NCBI GenBank assembly: GCA_032622095.1
Contig: CP136067.1
Location: forward strand, 82,922,705-82,986,704
Direction: 5' to 3'
DNA length: 64,000 nt
Source: Siphonodentalium dalli
Lineage: Eukaryota; Mollusca; Scaphopoda; Gadilida; Siphonodentaliidae
Shown here: positions 22,322 to 36,100 of the stretch, one piece after another
Layout of the letters: the number at the start of each line of letters is the position of its first letter
Position numbering within the stretch: the first letter of the stretch is position 1
Notes under the pieces: model-generated
Told to the model about the DNA's origin: nothing
Databases searched by the model: none
What the model saw: only the letters and a program-made list of their open reading frames with translations
Translations under genes and position numbers: made by a program

Positions 22322-22737
22322 GGGTACGTTCATACGCTGGCAAGTTTGCACGGTGTGTTCTGCGGGCATTTCGTCATAGAAAAACCACATGGTGCCAGAA
22401 TATGAATGGAAACATGCATATAACATGCATATTTACCGAAGCGAGCGACATGAACAGTAAAATGTATGTAGTTATACTTGCAACGCTGCTATTGACATTT
22501 GCTTTCAAATATCTCTATTATTGATTCTTGCGAGATAATTGCAGGATTTTTACAGGCAAATTCCAGTAGCAGCACTACAGGTGAAACTACAGACATTTTA
22601 CTTCGCAAGTAGTTAGCTGTGGTACAGATGCATTTTATATGCTTGTTTCCGTTCATTCATTCTGGCACCATATCATTTTCTACGACGAAATGCCTGCAAA
22701 TCATAACGTGCAAACTTGCCAGTGTATGAACGTACCA
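22322..22737. mobile_element. 416-bp MITE, TAA target duplication (Harbinger-like)
   Basis: TIRs GGGTACGTTCATACGCTGGC...GTTTGCAC on the left and the complement on the right (GTGCAAACTTGCC...GTATGAACGTACCA). TAA flanks both ends (22319-22321, 22738-22740), as expected of PIF/Harbinger insertions. The TIR pairing continues inward through TTCTGGCACCAT. No coding capacity. Confidence 0.75.
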
Positions 22738-23262
22738 TAAGAGCCGTATCGCATGATCATAATAAATAAACAGAACGAGTCTCATTGACTCTTAGTCCCG
22801 ATGCATACATATACATTGTGGAAAAGCAATATGATGACCTAATTTAAAGCAGTTCACTTGTTCAAGGAAAATTAGTGTTAAATTTAATGTCATGGAAATG
22901 GACGTCCATGCAACACTGGCTTGAATTAACCTATTGAATTAATATGAACCAGATGATCCGGTAGCGTATCCCAACTTATAGACACATTCTTTGATGGAGA
23001 TGGAAAAGGCACTTCCTCAAATCAATAAAGTTATATTTTACCGTCAGTTTGTGAGAATGACATCTGGTGCATGCATGTGCATGTTACTCTCAATAAACAA
23101 CAAGTACATGTCGACTTTATAGTAACCTTTTGAATATTTTGAATACATCGATGACGTCCCCGTGTAACCGACTATACTTTAGAGATATTTAATCTAAAAC
23201 AACCATTCTATCGTGGTATGAATATGGCCTTAATCATGGTACAAGACGTACAGCTCGCCGTA

Positions 23263-23300
23263 CGCTCTCTCTCTCTCTCTCTCCCTCTCTCTCTCTCTCC

Positions 23301-23344
<44 letters not shown>

Positions 23345-23415
23345 CTCTATATATATATATATCTCTCTCTCTCTCGCTCTCTCCATATCCCTCCCTCCCT
23401 CTCTCTCTCTCTTCT

Positions 23416-23464
<49 letters not shown>
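23263..23464. repeat. Compound (CT)n/(TA)n microsatellite
   Basis: About 200 bp of CT-rich runs with two (TA)n islands. It lies about 390 bp upstream of the first coding exon. ORFs of RERERE and IYIYIY across it are artefacts. Confidence 0.95.
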
Positions 23465-23469
<5 letters not shown>

Positions 23470-23856
23470 CTATAGAGCCATTCAGTATTTGAGGACATGT
23501 CGATTCCAAACATGACGGCACTACTCAATGATTGGTCGGATCATTGCTGCAGATAGTCTGTTGAAGCCAACTTGAATGTTTCTGAACCGAGTTGACCAGA
23601 TTCAAAGACACACTGCACGAATCGGTTCATTGAATCTTTGTCTTATCGTATCCAAAATATACTTATGCCCTGAATATTCAATATTTTTTAAACGTGTGTT
23701 CACAGCATACACATATAGATAAAATTCCACACAGATAAGGCCATAGAAGACTAAATATACACTTTACAGGCAGGCTGTAGTGACACTTATGTTTAATATC
23801 TTCAATTCAGGTGACGAAAGCGGACAAACGTCGATCAGCGAAATCATCAGTTCACA

Positions 23857-24116
23857 ATGGATGAGTATGCGAGTTCTGGGAAATTGATGGCCAATGGACC
23901 TTCGAATGAAGACAATCTGACTCCCATGAAAACAAACAAAAGGAACAGTTCGTGTACACATATGAATGACGAGGATTCGAATGTTATACCGTGTCTGTCT
24001 AAGAACTGTTGTGGACCTCCAGATTCGGAGAATTCGACTTCTGAGTTATCATTTTTGAAAAATGTCGTGGAAATTATTTTGAAGTCTGTTCTAGTTGAAG
24101 GCAAGAAAAGATCGAA
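23857..24116 (+). CDS. CSAD-like: CSAD-like coding exon 1 (start codon)
   Basis: Encodes residues 1-86 plus two bases. The ATG at 23857 has A at -3 and G at +4, and an in-frame TGA at 23812-23814 lies just upstream, so this start is well supported. A 3' splice site (TTCAATTCAG) ends at 23810, so the exon probably begins at 23811 and an upstream non-coding exon is likely; that exon was not found. The polar, Ser/Asn-rich N-terminus is followed by the family's [10 protein letters not shown] helix. The donor is AA|GTAAGT at 24117, phase 2. Confidence 0.88.
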
Positions 24117-27100
24117 GTAAGTATACATAACTAATATCAAATATATACGCAATATGGTGACTGTGAAGTCTGCCCATGTGTGAGTTTAATTCGAAATGGG
24201 TTTTGGGGTCATTCGAGTATTTATTACACGCTTGTTCCTAGAAGTACAGTGTTATTGCCGTTCCATATTCACAAATCCGTATGCAACGTACGTTCCATAC
24301 GCATCTCGTTGGCGTAAAATGACGTACATGACGTTCGCCTCAACCACGAAACTGGAACTATTTAAATAAAAGAATCATCACACATGACAAACACGCCCTG
24401 TATGAGCCTAAATAAACCTTCTAATCCTGTATTTTTAATGCACGGATTCTAGGATGCGAAGCGTGTAATAAACACAGAATGACACGACGTGTAAATGGGT
24501 TTGTCGATACGGCACTCGTGCTGTCGCGGAAGGATAGAACTCGAGGCGCAAGCGCCTCGTTCTATCCTTACACGACAGCACTCGTGCCGTATTGACAAAC
24601 CCATTTACACATCGTGTCGTTCTGTGTATGTATTATACTAGCTGATGTGTCCGACTTCGTCCGGGCTATTACTACTGAGCGAACAACGTTGAAAAGTATT
24701 GGGAGAAAGAAAAAAAGATATTGTTTGATCGGTTCAGAAACATGCCTATATGAGCGTATATGAGCGATGTCAAGGTCAAGGGCACAGTCGCGCGTGAAAT
24801 TGGACCCGCCCATATTGTTCCCGGGATCAAAGTAGGCCTACATCCCAAATTTGAGTCGCTGTCGATAGAACGCGGTGGTACGCCTTATGCAAGTGCGATT
24901 ATTTAGCTCGGTGCTATAGACTTTACTACTAAAACATCGGTCCAGTTGGACTGTAGTCTGTGTGCTGATAACACTATATATATAATAAACTGCTTTTAGA
25001 ATACCGAAAGAACGTGGATTTCTAACCAGTAACGTAATTTTCTGTGTGTCGAAATTTGAGAATAGCCGAATATTTATACTCAAGAAAGATGACGCTTGAT
25101 AAATAGCCAAAAGCATGTCTCATCTGATTAACCAAATTGCACATCGAAGCGACAACTAAGTGACGTGTTTTAAACTAGACAACGTGCAAAGATTTTATCA
25201 CTATGCTGTGACTTCCATCCAGTGTTAATCCTGCCGTCACACCTGCGTCATAGCTAAGAGTGTGACATTTGGAACCTGGTGTAGGATACTACCAAACCGA
25301 TGACAACATGAAAGACACGGTTTACTCACCCGTACGGAGCTGATCGATGGTTTAAGGAACCTAATTTGAGACAATCATGTCAAAGCTTTATCTGGAAAAC
25401 AATTTTGTCTTACCATTATCACTCAACATATGGCCGTCTAAGATAAACGCACAATCTAAACAATATATCGCTGCAAACTGCCGTATGATACATTTTGACC
25501 GGCTTTCGTATTCATTGTTTGCAACGTTTTGACATTATAATTAGCCGTCATGTTGGGCGCCATCTTGGATTTTGATTGTCTCCCAAGACCAGATGTGGAT
25601 GCATATTTTACATTTTATGTTTCTTCGTTTTATTCAACACAAAGTAATTCCGAACGATTTGCTTAATTCTTTGCATTATGGAATAGAGTCACAAGTGCCG
25701 CAATTATGTGGACGTTTGTGACTGTGTGGTGGTTAAGTTTTTGTTTACTAATTATCCAAGTGATAAGATGGACTAATTGTGAAACATTTGTTCGATATGA
25801 AATTTCGTCTATGTAGTCACTGCAATGGTATAAAATATGCCACAGGGGATGTCCCCTTTATAGTTCGTTCCTATGTCCATTCGCTAAGTGTTACAATTAA
25901 AATTGGACGCCATCTTGTAATGTGTTTATGATGTTCATGTATCATATTATAACGTCTAATGTATACGCAGTTGTAAATAAATTGGAGTTTCATACTCTTC
26001 TACTAGTGAATATGGATGGAAATTCATACCTGTCACTTCGTATGTGTGTTCTACATTAAATAAAACAAAATACTGCGCATCATGCTATCTTTCGTGGTTT
26101 CAATCTCAGGCGATAACTTTATTTGGAATTTTATGACATTGGACGGAAGGATAAATTTGTACCTATTATTTTACCAATTGAAAAGATGTATTAATAGTGA
26201 AATTAATTTTTGATATGAAATGTTATTTTATGTAGTCATTAAAATAATATAGATTTTACCACTGGGAAGTTCCTTTTCTGAATTTTTCGGATCTCGCTTC
26301 ACTAAGTCTTAAAATAAAAACTGACTGCCATATTGGACGCCATCTTGGATTTTGATACTTATCTAATAGCGAATATGATTGGAAATTCGCATTTCACACT
26401 TGTTATGTGTGTTCTACACAAACTGAAAGCGAATACTACGCATTATTATATCATTCTGTGATCCAATCCCCGGCGATGGCTATATTTCGTATTTTATGAC
26501 ATTGGGGGGAGTTAAGTTTTTGCCTATTATTGCAATATCTGTAGGGACAGGATAATAAAGTTAATACCGCCCGGTAGATAATACTCCAACCTTTCCAAAC
26601 ATATATGACAAGATAAGCTAGGTCCATACAGCGTGCTAGGCTAGTTTTGTACATAGTTGACAGGCGACAGTTTCTCTGAATCGTCATGATTTTTTGACGC
26701 AGAACGTTACATTCTCTACCATGACGTCGTTAAATCTCAAACAAACCAGAAGAAATAAGAGCGTTCCGATCAAGTATCACCATGTACCGATAATAATAAA
26801 TAGAACGTTCTGTTTTGGTGATGTGATTAACTTATCATTATACAATCACAAAAAAAAACTCTAATTCTATAAACATGTATCATACAATGAAACTAACTTT
26901 TGCAATATATATTCTCACATGTATTGATGATCAACCTTTTCAAAAGCCAATATACTCGAATAATTACCTACTTTACTAAATTTGGCTGGGAGGGTGGGCC
27001 AACCGTGCACATCAGAAGCTGAACGCAGAATGAGCGCTAAAATCTTTGTTTGTGGTCAAGCACACTTTAGAACAATCGAGAAACCCGTGCTGAATATATT

Positions 27101-30100
27101 CAATATCAATCAACGCTTATCACGCGTGAACCACTGTCTCCAATCACCCGGATACGCTCCATCGATTTAACCAATGTCGATCTAAAATTGTCCATTAACA
27201 CTCTTATCTCTAAATAATTCTTCGTTGAACTGCAATAAAGTAATTTCGTTTCTTCGGATGGTAAACGTTTCGGGTCGCACAAACGTAAACGTGTTTTACT
27301 CGTTTTCCGAGGTATCGGCTATTCGATTCCATAATTGACCATGGTGATAAAACCTTCCCACCATTGTCACAGGCAATGACAGTTCCCATTATTGATATTC
27401 ATATCACACCTCAAATGTCATAACTTGTGTAATAATGCAGGTCTACCCAATCACGGATCGTCTGCGAATAGATGAGAAAATACAGTATTCAATAGAGATG
27501 TTTCGATACCGGTCTACAGTTGAGGAGCGGACATGATTGTGTTAAAGATGCTCTGTACAATCTATTATCAAATTAGTCAATATATTTAATGTTAATTTTC
27601 AGTTTATTAAGCAAGAGGAAAATGATAAATACTTGCAATCATCGTAATTCCTATGACACAAGCATCACGAAAATACTCAACGATTCCACAATTTTTCGCT
27701 GAAAATGAGTAATATCTACCGATTTTGGTGGACGGAAGCATTGACGCTCTTCATTTGAGACGGGATATGGATTTTTGTTAGGCTGAAAAAAATTCAATAC
27801 GTGTTAAATTTATGCATTTAAAAGAAGATATCTGACCATGTATACCTCATATTAATTGGCGCCTGTGTGCGATCTAAGTATTTACCGGCACAGAACACGT
27901 TCATATGGTAGTTTTAAGGCGTCAAATCAGACAGGGCACCTTTAAATGGATTTCGAATGCATACGATTTAGTCACATGTACAATGTAATGTCAAGAAATG
28001 AAAGGCTGGAAATAACGGACTGATACAAATATTTCCAAATGGGGAGGATGCCAATATATAATTTAAGTATGTTATCTTCCTTTGCCAAGGGGGTTGGTGT
28101 TAATTTTGTGTGTGTGGGGGTATTTCCAACTTCGATTTCCCAACCAAAATAGACTGTATGCATATGGATGTGGGACTACATCTTACTTGTAAAATGAATA
28201 TTTACGGTTACAATTAGCAGGATAAATAAATTGTTGAATTTGCATTTCGAGCAGGTCATCGGGAACGTGGCTGTAGAGTTTTCTCGGGGAGGGGTGTGTC
28301 CAAGTCATAATTCCCAAATGCATCTTTCATCGTCTTGAACCAGACAATACGTCAAAGCATAGAAAGCCTGTACCCCATCCGGTTGAATTCTCCAAGGGTT
28401 ACTCAAGATTTCCAATTGTTGAAAATGTCCAATCAACACCTGCTATATACCTCATCGGTAAATTATCAAATTATTGCCGTTTGAATTAATCATTTGACCG
28501 TAAGTGAGAAAATCCTGAACTTTGAACCTTTTGAAAGAGGATGAGAGTAAGGCACCTCAAACCCCTGTCGACATTATATGGATGAAATTCCCATAATTTG
28601 GTGAGAATCGCCCCATGTCACAAAATCTCTGTGGACACCCATTGTTGATCAAGGGCAACTTCTCTCTGTTATGACCCCATCACGTTATATATCATATACG
28701 CCCGTGCATGAATTTAACACAGCATCCTAATGATATTACATTTTGACCACGTGTACCGACAAAGAGTTAAAAGATGAGTGCACAATACACCCAATGATAA
28801 TCCTCTATGCTTCACCATTCGCACGCGCTATTCAGCCTCGTATACACAATACAATAGCATTTCGATAACAAAAAATACGGTTGCGTTCATAACATACATA
28901 TATGCAACCGTTGCCTTGTGCTGTTTGAGACACACGTTTATCGACATGATTTATACTATAGTACATTTTCGGCATGGACATTAAGATGTTCATCCTCGTA
29001 TTTTGTGGAAATATATGCTTCTCTCTCGAAATTATTATGGTCTGTATACTCCATAAATAGCGTATATTTTCGAGATTCGTTTTAATTTGTTCGTATTTTC
29101 AGCAAAATTATTGAATTTCACCACCCTGATGTCCTTCAAGATATGCTAGATCTCGAACTGGGTTTCAAGCCAACTGATGAGAATAAACTTATTAAAGTTT
29201 GTGAAGACGTTGCTAAATACAGTGTAAAGACAGGTAAGTTCGATTCGATCCCACATTATGTAATTTGAAGATACACTGTTAATAATGTCGATCGTTTTAG
29301 TTTCCATCTAGTACCCAATGCCCTCGTAGTACCTGTACATTTGGTTCCAGATATATCATATTTGGTAGCCTAGAGTTTGAAGAGACACTTTAATAATAGC
29401 GATCGATTTAGGTTCCATGGAGTACCAAATACCCTCGTAGTACCTGTCAATTTGGTTCCAGATATATCTTATTTGGTAGCATAGAGTACCAACTGTCCGC
29501 AACGAAGCTGATTGGATGTGACGATCACATAGTGCACGATAAAAGTTCACATTGACAGGGAACAGATGTCGGAATCATCGCCGCATCGGATTGTCTTTTT
29601 TTTACAATGTACAACAACCGAGAAAACAGAAGCTAACAGCCCACTTACACCTTTTATGTTGGAGCCGTCCTCGGCCTCGTCTCACATTTGTTCATAATTA
29701 GGTATTGTAATCTGACTGGTGATATTTAAGAAGTAAGTTCGGCGTGTCCTGTAATCTGACTGGTGATATTTAAGAAGTAAGTTCGGCGTGTCCAATCACA
29801 ATATTTTTCGTTTTGGATTTAGGACAAAGTTGCTTCTTTTAATGATAGAATATTGCTAACCCTGTCCGATTTCCGTTTCTGGATGTGAACCGGACAAAAT
29901 GTTAATATCTGAAAATCCGCCAATGGCTAAGCATTGACATTTTCCGCGCTGAAAACAGCAATCTACTTTCCTGCAAAAGCGGTCTTGTTGACAGGTTACA
30001 CTTGACTGTTTGCAGTCACAGTGTTGTTATGAGTCAGTCTCAAGTTTGTCCACTACAACTTACAAGTACCTTACAAATAGTACAAAGGATGGATGTATCA

Positions 30101-33100
30101 TATTCATCAATTATCATCGGATCGTATGGCTATGGAAGTCCTCGAAGTTGGCAATGACCATAAGCAATGGCATGGGAAACCCCTTGTCAATATTTGGAAT
30201 CTGACGAGGCTTCTATGAGTTGAGAAACAGTCGCCATATAACATCGCCAAGTTACGCAACTTACGGAGTCAGCTATTGTTTTGATCGGACCGTCAGCGAC
30301 ACACTGACCGCGAACGCAAGGTTGTACCAAGGTGGGCGGCGGTATGACTGCGCACGGTTGATTGCATAAATGAAGTAACGCAGTAATACCAATGGTCAAC
30401 GTTGTTAAGGAGGGTCGATTAATTAGAGCATAGTTGTATATATACATGGACCGATTCAGTGGATGTACCATGTTGTTATCGAAGCATGTGCGATTTTCAC
30501 TCTCAATGATCAATGGAAATTGGGCTGAGATAAGTCCTTGCTCGTGGGTCCATACCAAAATCTAAACTGAACTACATATCCTTTGACGCTGTGAGCTTTT
30601 CTAGTTGATTCTCCTTGTTTGAGTGGACCAGACTGCATATAACATGTATATTTATTGAACTGAAATATTTATGGCTGCTTCAGTCGTCATTGCAATTCAT
30701 GGGAGTATTATGTTATGTCATGTACTTAAAACTTAAATCAACATTATGACTCCCGCAGAGCCAGGACAATGATCTATTGGTGGCATGGTTGTTGTGTGGA
30801 ATTATTAATTATTCTAACAGGTCTTGGTACCTAGATGATCCAAAAGATATATAATTTAGCCTCTCAAATGTATTAAAATCCACTGTTTTGTCTTCTTTCA
30901 ATAACTGTTCAGATTATATCTGCAATGAAGATGGCGATTATCCGGATAAGTGAAATGCAAGAGTTTTCACTGTATACATGTAATGCCCCAAATAATCGAC
31001 TCCTTGACCACAGAAGAATTATGGGTAATTTTTCAGGATTTTATCGGAAATATGGCTTGTTACCATTCATCGGAAACCTCTCAGTGTCATTACTGTACGC
31101 GTGTATATCCAGAGATGTTCCTTATTGAACAAATATATTGCAATTCGTGCATTGATGTATGTGAAACGTGCGTTGGGCCTTGATGAATTACCTTTTGACA
31201 TCCGTGAAATTTAGGTGTATTTGTTGGTAAAATTATATCCTCTAATAAATCACAACACTTCGATCTTTCCAGAATATATGACATCGGTGCATATCAGTAT
31301 ATCGGTATTTGATGCATTTACTACACATTATTGTCCGTCAAAAAATAACGGGTGAAAATATTGGAGAATTAATCCATCACAAAATCAAAAATGGGCGAAA
31401 TAAAGTATAATAACCATGTTCCACATATTGCAACACATCGCACAAAAACAGAATGTATCATTTAGGAGATAAATATACCCTGTTAAGTTGTACATTCTGG
31501 GATTCGAGCATGAAAACAGTTTGTGAACGAGCCGGCTTGCCGGCGAGTTCACAAACTGTTTTCATGCTCGAATCCCAGAATGTAGAACGAAACAGGGTAC
31601 GTTTATCTCCATTGTAATTCAATCTAGCAAGGAATTTGCAAAAAAACTGTATAAAAAGTATCATTTAGTCATTTTCATGACACGAATCGAGACTTTCATT
31701 TCGCCGTTGTCACCGTGCACAAATCATTGGGTTTGTTCATTGCGTTACTCGGAACACTGCTCCGTAACCATTTCCTGTGTGGCGGGTTGGCTCGTTTCGC
31801 TACTCCGTTCTGCGCCGATGAAATTGTACCGTGCCACATTCAGATTTGATGCACGCTGAAGCGGCCGATGAACGGTATCTATAGACAACAACGCGCGGGT
31901 GTGCTCGTTTCGCTACTCGTTCTGCGCCGATGAAATTTGACCGTGCTACATTCAGATTTGATGCACGCTGAAGCGGCCGATGTCGGTGAATCGAAAACGA
32001 AAGTTAGCCGCTCTCGGCCAATCAGAATGCTTGTTTTTAGTGACAAATACTCAATTGAATTACAATTTAGATTATTGTTTGATAAAATGGGCGCAATTTA
32101 AAGAAAACCTAAAGTACACTTTCCAGATTTTCTCTACCCCGCCGCCTTGTAATTCAATAAATCACATATTGGCTTTGGTAAGATGTGATAATATACTCGC
32201 CGTAAACATGGGATTTAAAAACAAACAAATTGGTAAAAATCATGCACTATGAATGAAAATTACTATAGCACAGGATACATTTTTATATTAATTGTGTAGT
32301 TCTACTCTAATGTCTTATCACAGTAAGTCATGGCAATAGTCTATGCTAGTAAGCGGTGGCATCATTAGATATATTAACATTAAATTAAAGGCGCGTTCCT
32401 TCTACTCAGCTGATATTTTAGTGTTATTTCAGGACATCCACATTTCTTCAATCAGTTGTGGTCCGGTGTTGACCAGTTCAGTTTGGCTGGATCATGGATG
32501 ACCGACGCGCTCAATACAAGCCAGTAAGTGTAATATGTGCGTGCGCAGACAATGGAGTGAATAATTGGGTTGCATACCATTTGTTGCCCTATATTATATT
32601 ATCCTTTACAATCATGGTTTGAAACGACGTTCTGGATAGTAGTGGATACGTATTTATTGAGTTGCATAATTATGTAGTTCCGGTTCGTTTATAAATTGGC
32701 ACTAATGCGCATTGATATTTGTTCAAACTTACATTAAGTTTCAATCCGATTGAAACTCGCATTCAAAGCTCACGATATATATGGTATTATACGCCACTAT
32801 AGAGAAAACAGGATAAAGCATTGATCTATATATTTCAGATACACATACGAAGTGGCTCCAGTCTTCACATTGTTGGAAAGAACATTGTTCGCAAAGATGC
32901 TTTCTATGGTCGGGTTTGAGGACGGCGACGCTATTTTCTGTCCCGGTGGGTGCATTAACTATTTATTTAACATGTCGCACCCAAGCCCTGTATGTGGTTT
33001 GTTGTTTAATTGTATATTATATTATTACATAGCGGAAAATACTGACTTATTTCAGTTCATTGTTATCGATCTACATTTCTATGACAAATATTGGTGGCAA

Positions 33101-36100
33101 TTTTGGCAGCCATCTTGGAATTCTGCAATGTCTTGGCTGTCATACTCTCAATATATGCTGTATTTCCCGTGTGTCTAGTGATAATTTAGGTGTACATGTA
33201 ATTAAAATAATTCTCATACAGTTCGACGTCCTTTTTTTATTTCATCGTGAATTCTAAAACTTTCTCCAAAGCAGATTTTGATGATCTATTATATATTTTG
33301 GGAAATCTACGCGTGTGTGTGTGTGTATGTGTGTGTGTGTGAGGGGTGTGGGGGTGTGTGTGTGAGGGTGTGTGGGTGTGTGTGTGTCTGTCTGTCTGTT
33401 CGCGATGGACTTGAAAACGGCAGAGCCGATTTCGATGAAACTTGGTATGTGGGGATACTTTCGGCCGGGGAGTGGCATGGGCCTGTTAATTTGCCCGTGC
33501 GACGTGACATTGAAATCAATTCGAGGTCAAATCGGGTAAAACCGGATGGATTTCGACGGGTACTTTTGTCGGGTACTATTGTCCGGGCAGTGTTTTCGAC
33601 GGGTCAAATCGTGACCCCCACCTGACCTTGACCTTCAAAATGGACAATTCAAGGTCAAATCGCGCAATTCGCCGAAAAGCAGAGGGGAAACAGCCCGGAC
33701 GAAGTCGGGTCCACCTGCTAGTATATATATATATAGAAATCATGCTATTTACGGGGAATTTCGAAGATTCCCGTTATTTCGTAAAGTGATATAATTACGA
33801 AATAACGCGGAAGTCAGTAAAATGAAAGTAGCAGTCGTGCGTAGTGTTATTTCCGCCAAGTGCGGACGAAAAATTCTTGAAAAATAATGAAAAATGTAAA
33901 TTTCGTCGTTATAAGGGAAATTTCTTTTGTTCGAAATTGTGGGGCATTCTTTAGAAAATTGTGGGGCATTACGTCATCAAAAAGACAAAAGAATGGCCCG
34001 TAAATGGCACTATGTCTAAATATATATATATATATATATATAACGCTTCTCTGCCAATTTATTTCGGACTAAGCCGTCTTGTGAAATCGACCGACAATGA
34101 GTTGGACTATATTCCCTCTGCGCGATACGCACAATACATGTAGTTACTATGTCATATTTAGTTTTGTCGCTCACCGCTACACTCGGCCAGTGAGTTTACT
34201 TCGACCAATTAAACCGTTGCGTCTTCCGGAAGATTACTTCTACTCGATACGCAGCGAAATAATATTCTCCTTTAAGACATAGTCACTGTTCAGTTTCAGT
34301 ATTTTACTCGATCGTGATTCTTCCCAGCATATAAGCTCATTCACTCAAACGTAATCAGTTTTATTGTTATGAATATCGATACCAATAGTAACGTTCCTAT
34401 ATGTTCCTATACCCACAAGATTCAACAACGTATCATCATTCGAACGTACATGTAAATGCGAATTAAAAATAAAATGGTACAATTGATCGCATGATTTGTC
34501 TATTTGAATATATATGTTGAAAAATTGCACAGTCGATTTGTTGTAGTAAGAACAATCACGATTTTGGCAGAAAGTGATTATTCATTAACTTACCAAGTGA
34601 AGTTTTATGTGAGCTTGAAAAATATAACACTGCGTGCTGGGTAGAGATCAACCGAGAACGAGACCTGACGGGTTAATGGTGTGCTCAATCAAAAACAATT
34701 CGTGAGAGGATCGATAGTGACACTGGTAGAGCTCACAGGTATTTGGCCAAAAAAAATATAAAAAATTCATAAAAATATATAAAGGTAAGTATCAAGGCTG
34801 ATAGTGAAAATAGGAGGTAAAAAATCATCCTCACAAAAGCAATTTTTTTTATCAAATTGATCTGGAATTCTAGCATTATGTGCCCAAGTAATCATATTTT
34901 TGGTTAAAGTTTAGCTTTCCGTCGTACTTTAAACAAGTGAGCTTAGAAAATCATTCGAAGTTGTCAATGAAATTTATTTTTTGGTACCCGAAACGTCCGT
35001 CCAATGAAAAATCAAAAAATCAAATAACCCAACCCCTAAATCACCGAAATCTATACTATTATCATAAAACTAAATAGCCCTATTGTCAAACAGACGTTGT
35101 TTCATGAAGTACAGCTAATTTGGGGGTGGTACTCAACATACATCGAGTTTAATAACGATTTATGTCCTTTTGTCAGTTTTACAGATTTGTTTACGCGGGA
35201 GGCCATTTTGAAAAACTGAAAGCGAAACTAACTTGAACTTTATTAAATTAATTTTAATATCGCTCTTTTAATTGATATCCGGCATTCTTAATGACAAAAA
35301 TCATGCGGTGGGTATATAATACCCACAAGATAAGGAATTAGATAAAACATTTTTTTTTATCGATGTAAAATATTTTTATTTTGGAGTCATTTACTGCAGG
35401 GTTTCTCGAGTTTGTTTCGCACTTTCAAAATGGCCTCCCGCGAAAACAAATCTGTAAAACTGACGGGGAAAAAAGACAAAAATCGTTATTAAACTCGATG
35501 TATGTTGAGTACCACACCCAAATTAGCTGTCCTTCGTGAAACAACGTCTGTTTGACAATGTGGCTATTTAGTTTGATGATTAGAGTATAGATTTCGGTGA
35601 TTTAGGGGTTGGATTGTTTAATTTTTTTTATTTTTCATTGGACGGACGTTTCGGGTACCAACCAAATAAATTTGATTTATCAACTTTAAATGTTTTTCTA
35701 TGTTCACTAATCTCAAATACGACGGCGAACCAAACTGAAAAGTTTGAAAACTATGATTATTTGGTCACATAGTGCTGCAATTACAAATCAATAAAAAATA
35801 AAATATTGCTTTTGTAGAGAAAATTGCTGACCTCTATCAAAAATAAGATAGATACCTTTCCGAGATTTTCATTAAATTAAAAAACTATTTTTTTTTGGCC
35901 TAATACCTGTGGTAGAGCTTAGCAGAATTATTCTGCGAGTCACATAACTAACTATGGTATAGTAATTATGACGACGAACTGTTCTGCCAGCCTGTTCTCC
36001 CGAAAACCCGAACATTATATGCTTATAATAGAACTTGTTTTAGGTAGATAATCTGCTTAGAATCGCATCATTTTGAGTCGATAATGTCACAATGAGGAGA

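Noticed and set aside
23208-23528. Frames of RERERE and SLSLSL
   Set aside because: Low-complexity translation of the CT/TA microsatellite.
30187-30558. 123-codon - strand frame in intron 2
   Set aside because: No recognisable domain, no repeat match, ordinary composition.
32946-32953. Alternative donor GTGCAT at the end of exon 4
   Set aside because: Would add four bases and break the frame into exon 5; GTGGGT keeps CPGGS intact.
33254-33625. 115-codon + and 70-74-codon - frames
   Set aside because: They span a GT microsatellite and a non-coding repeat end; no domain.
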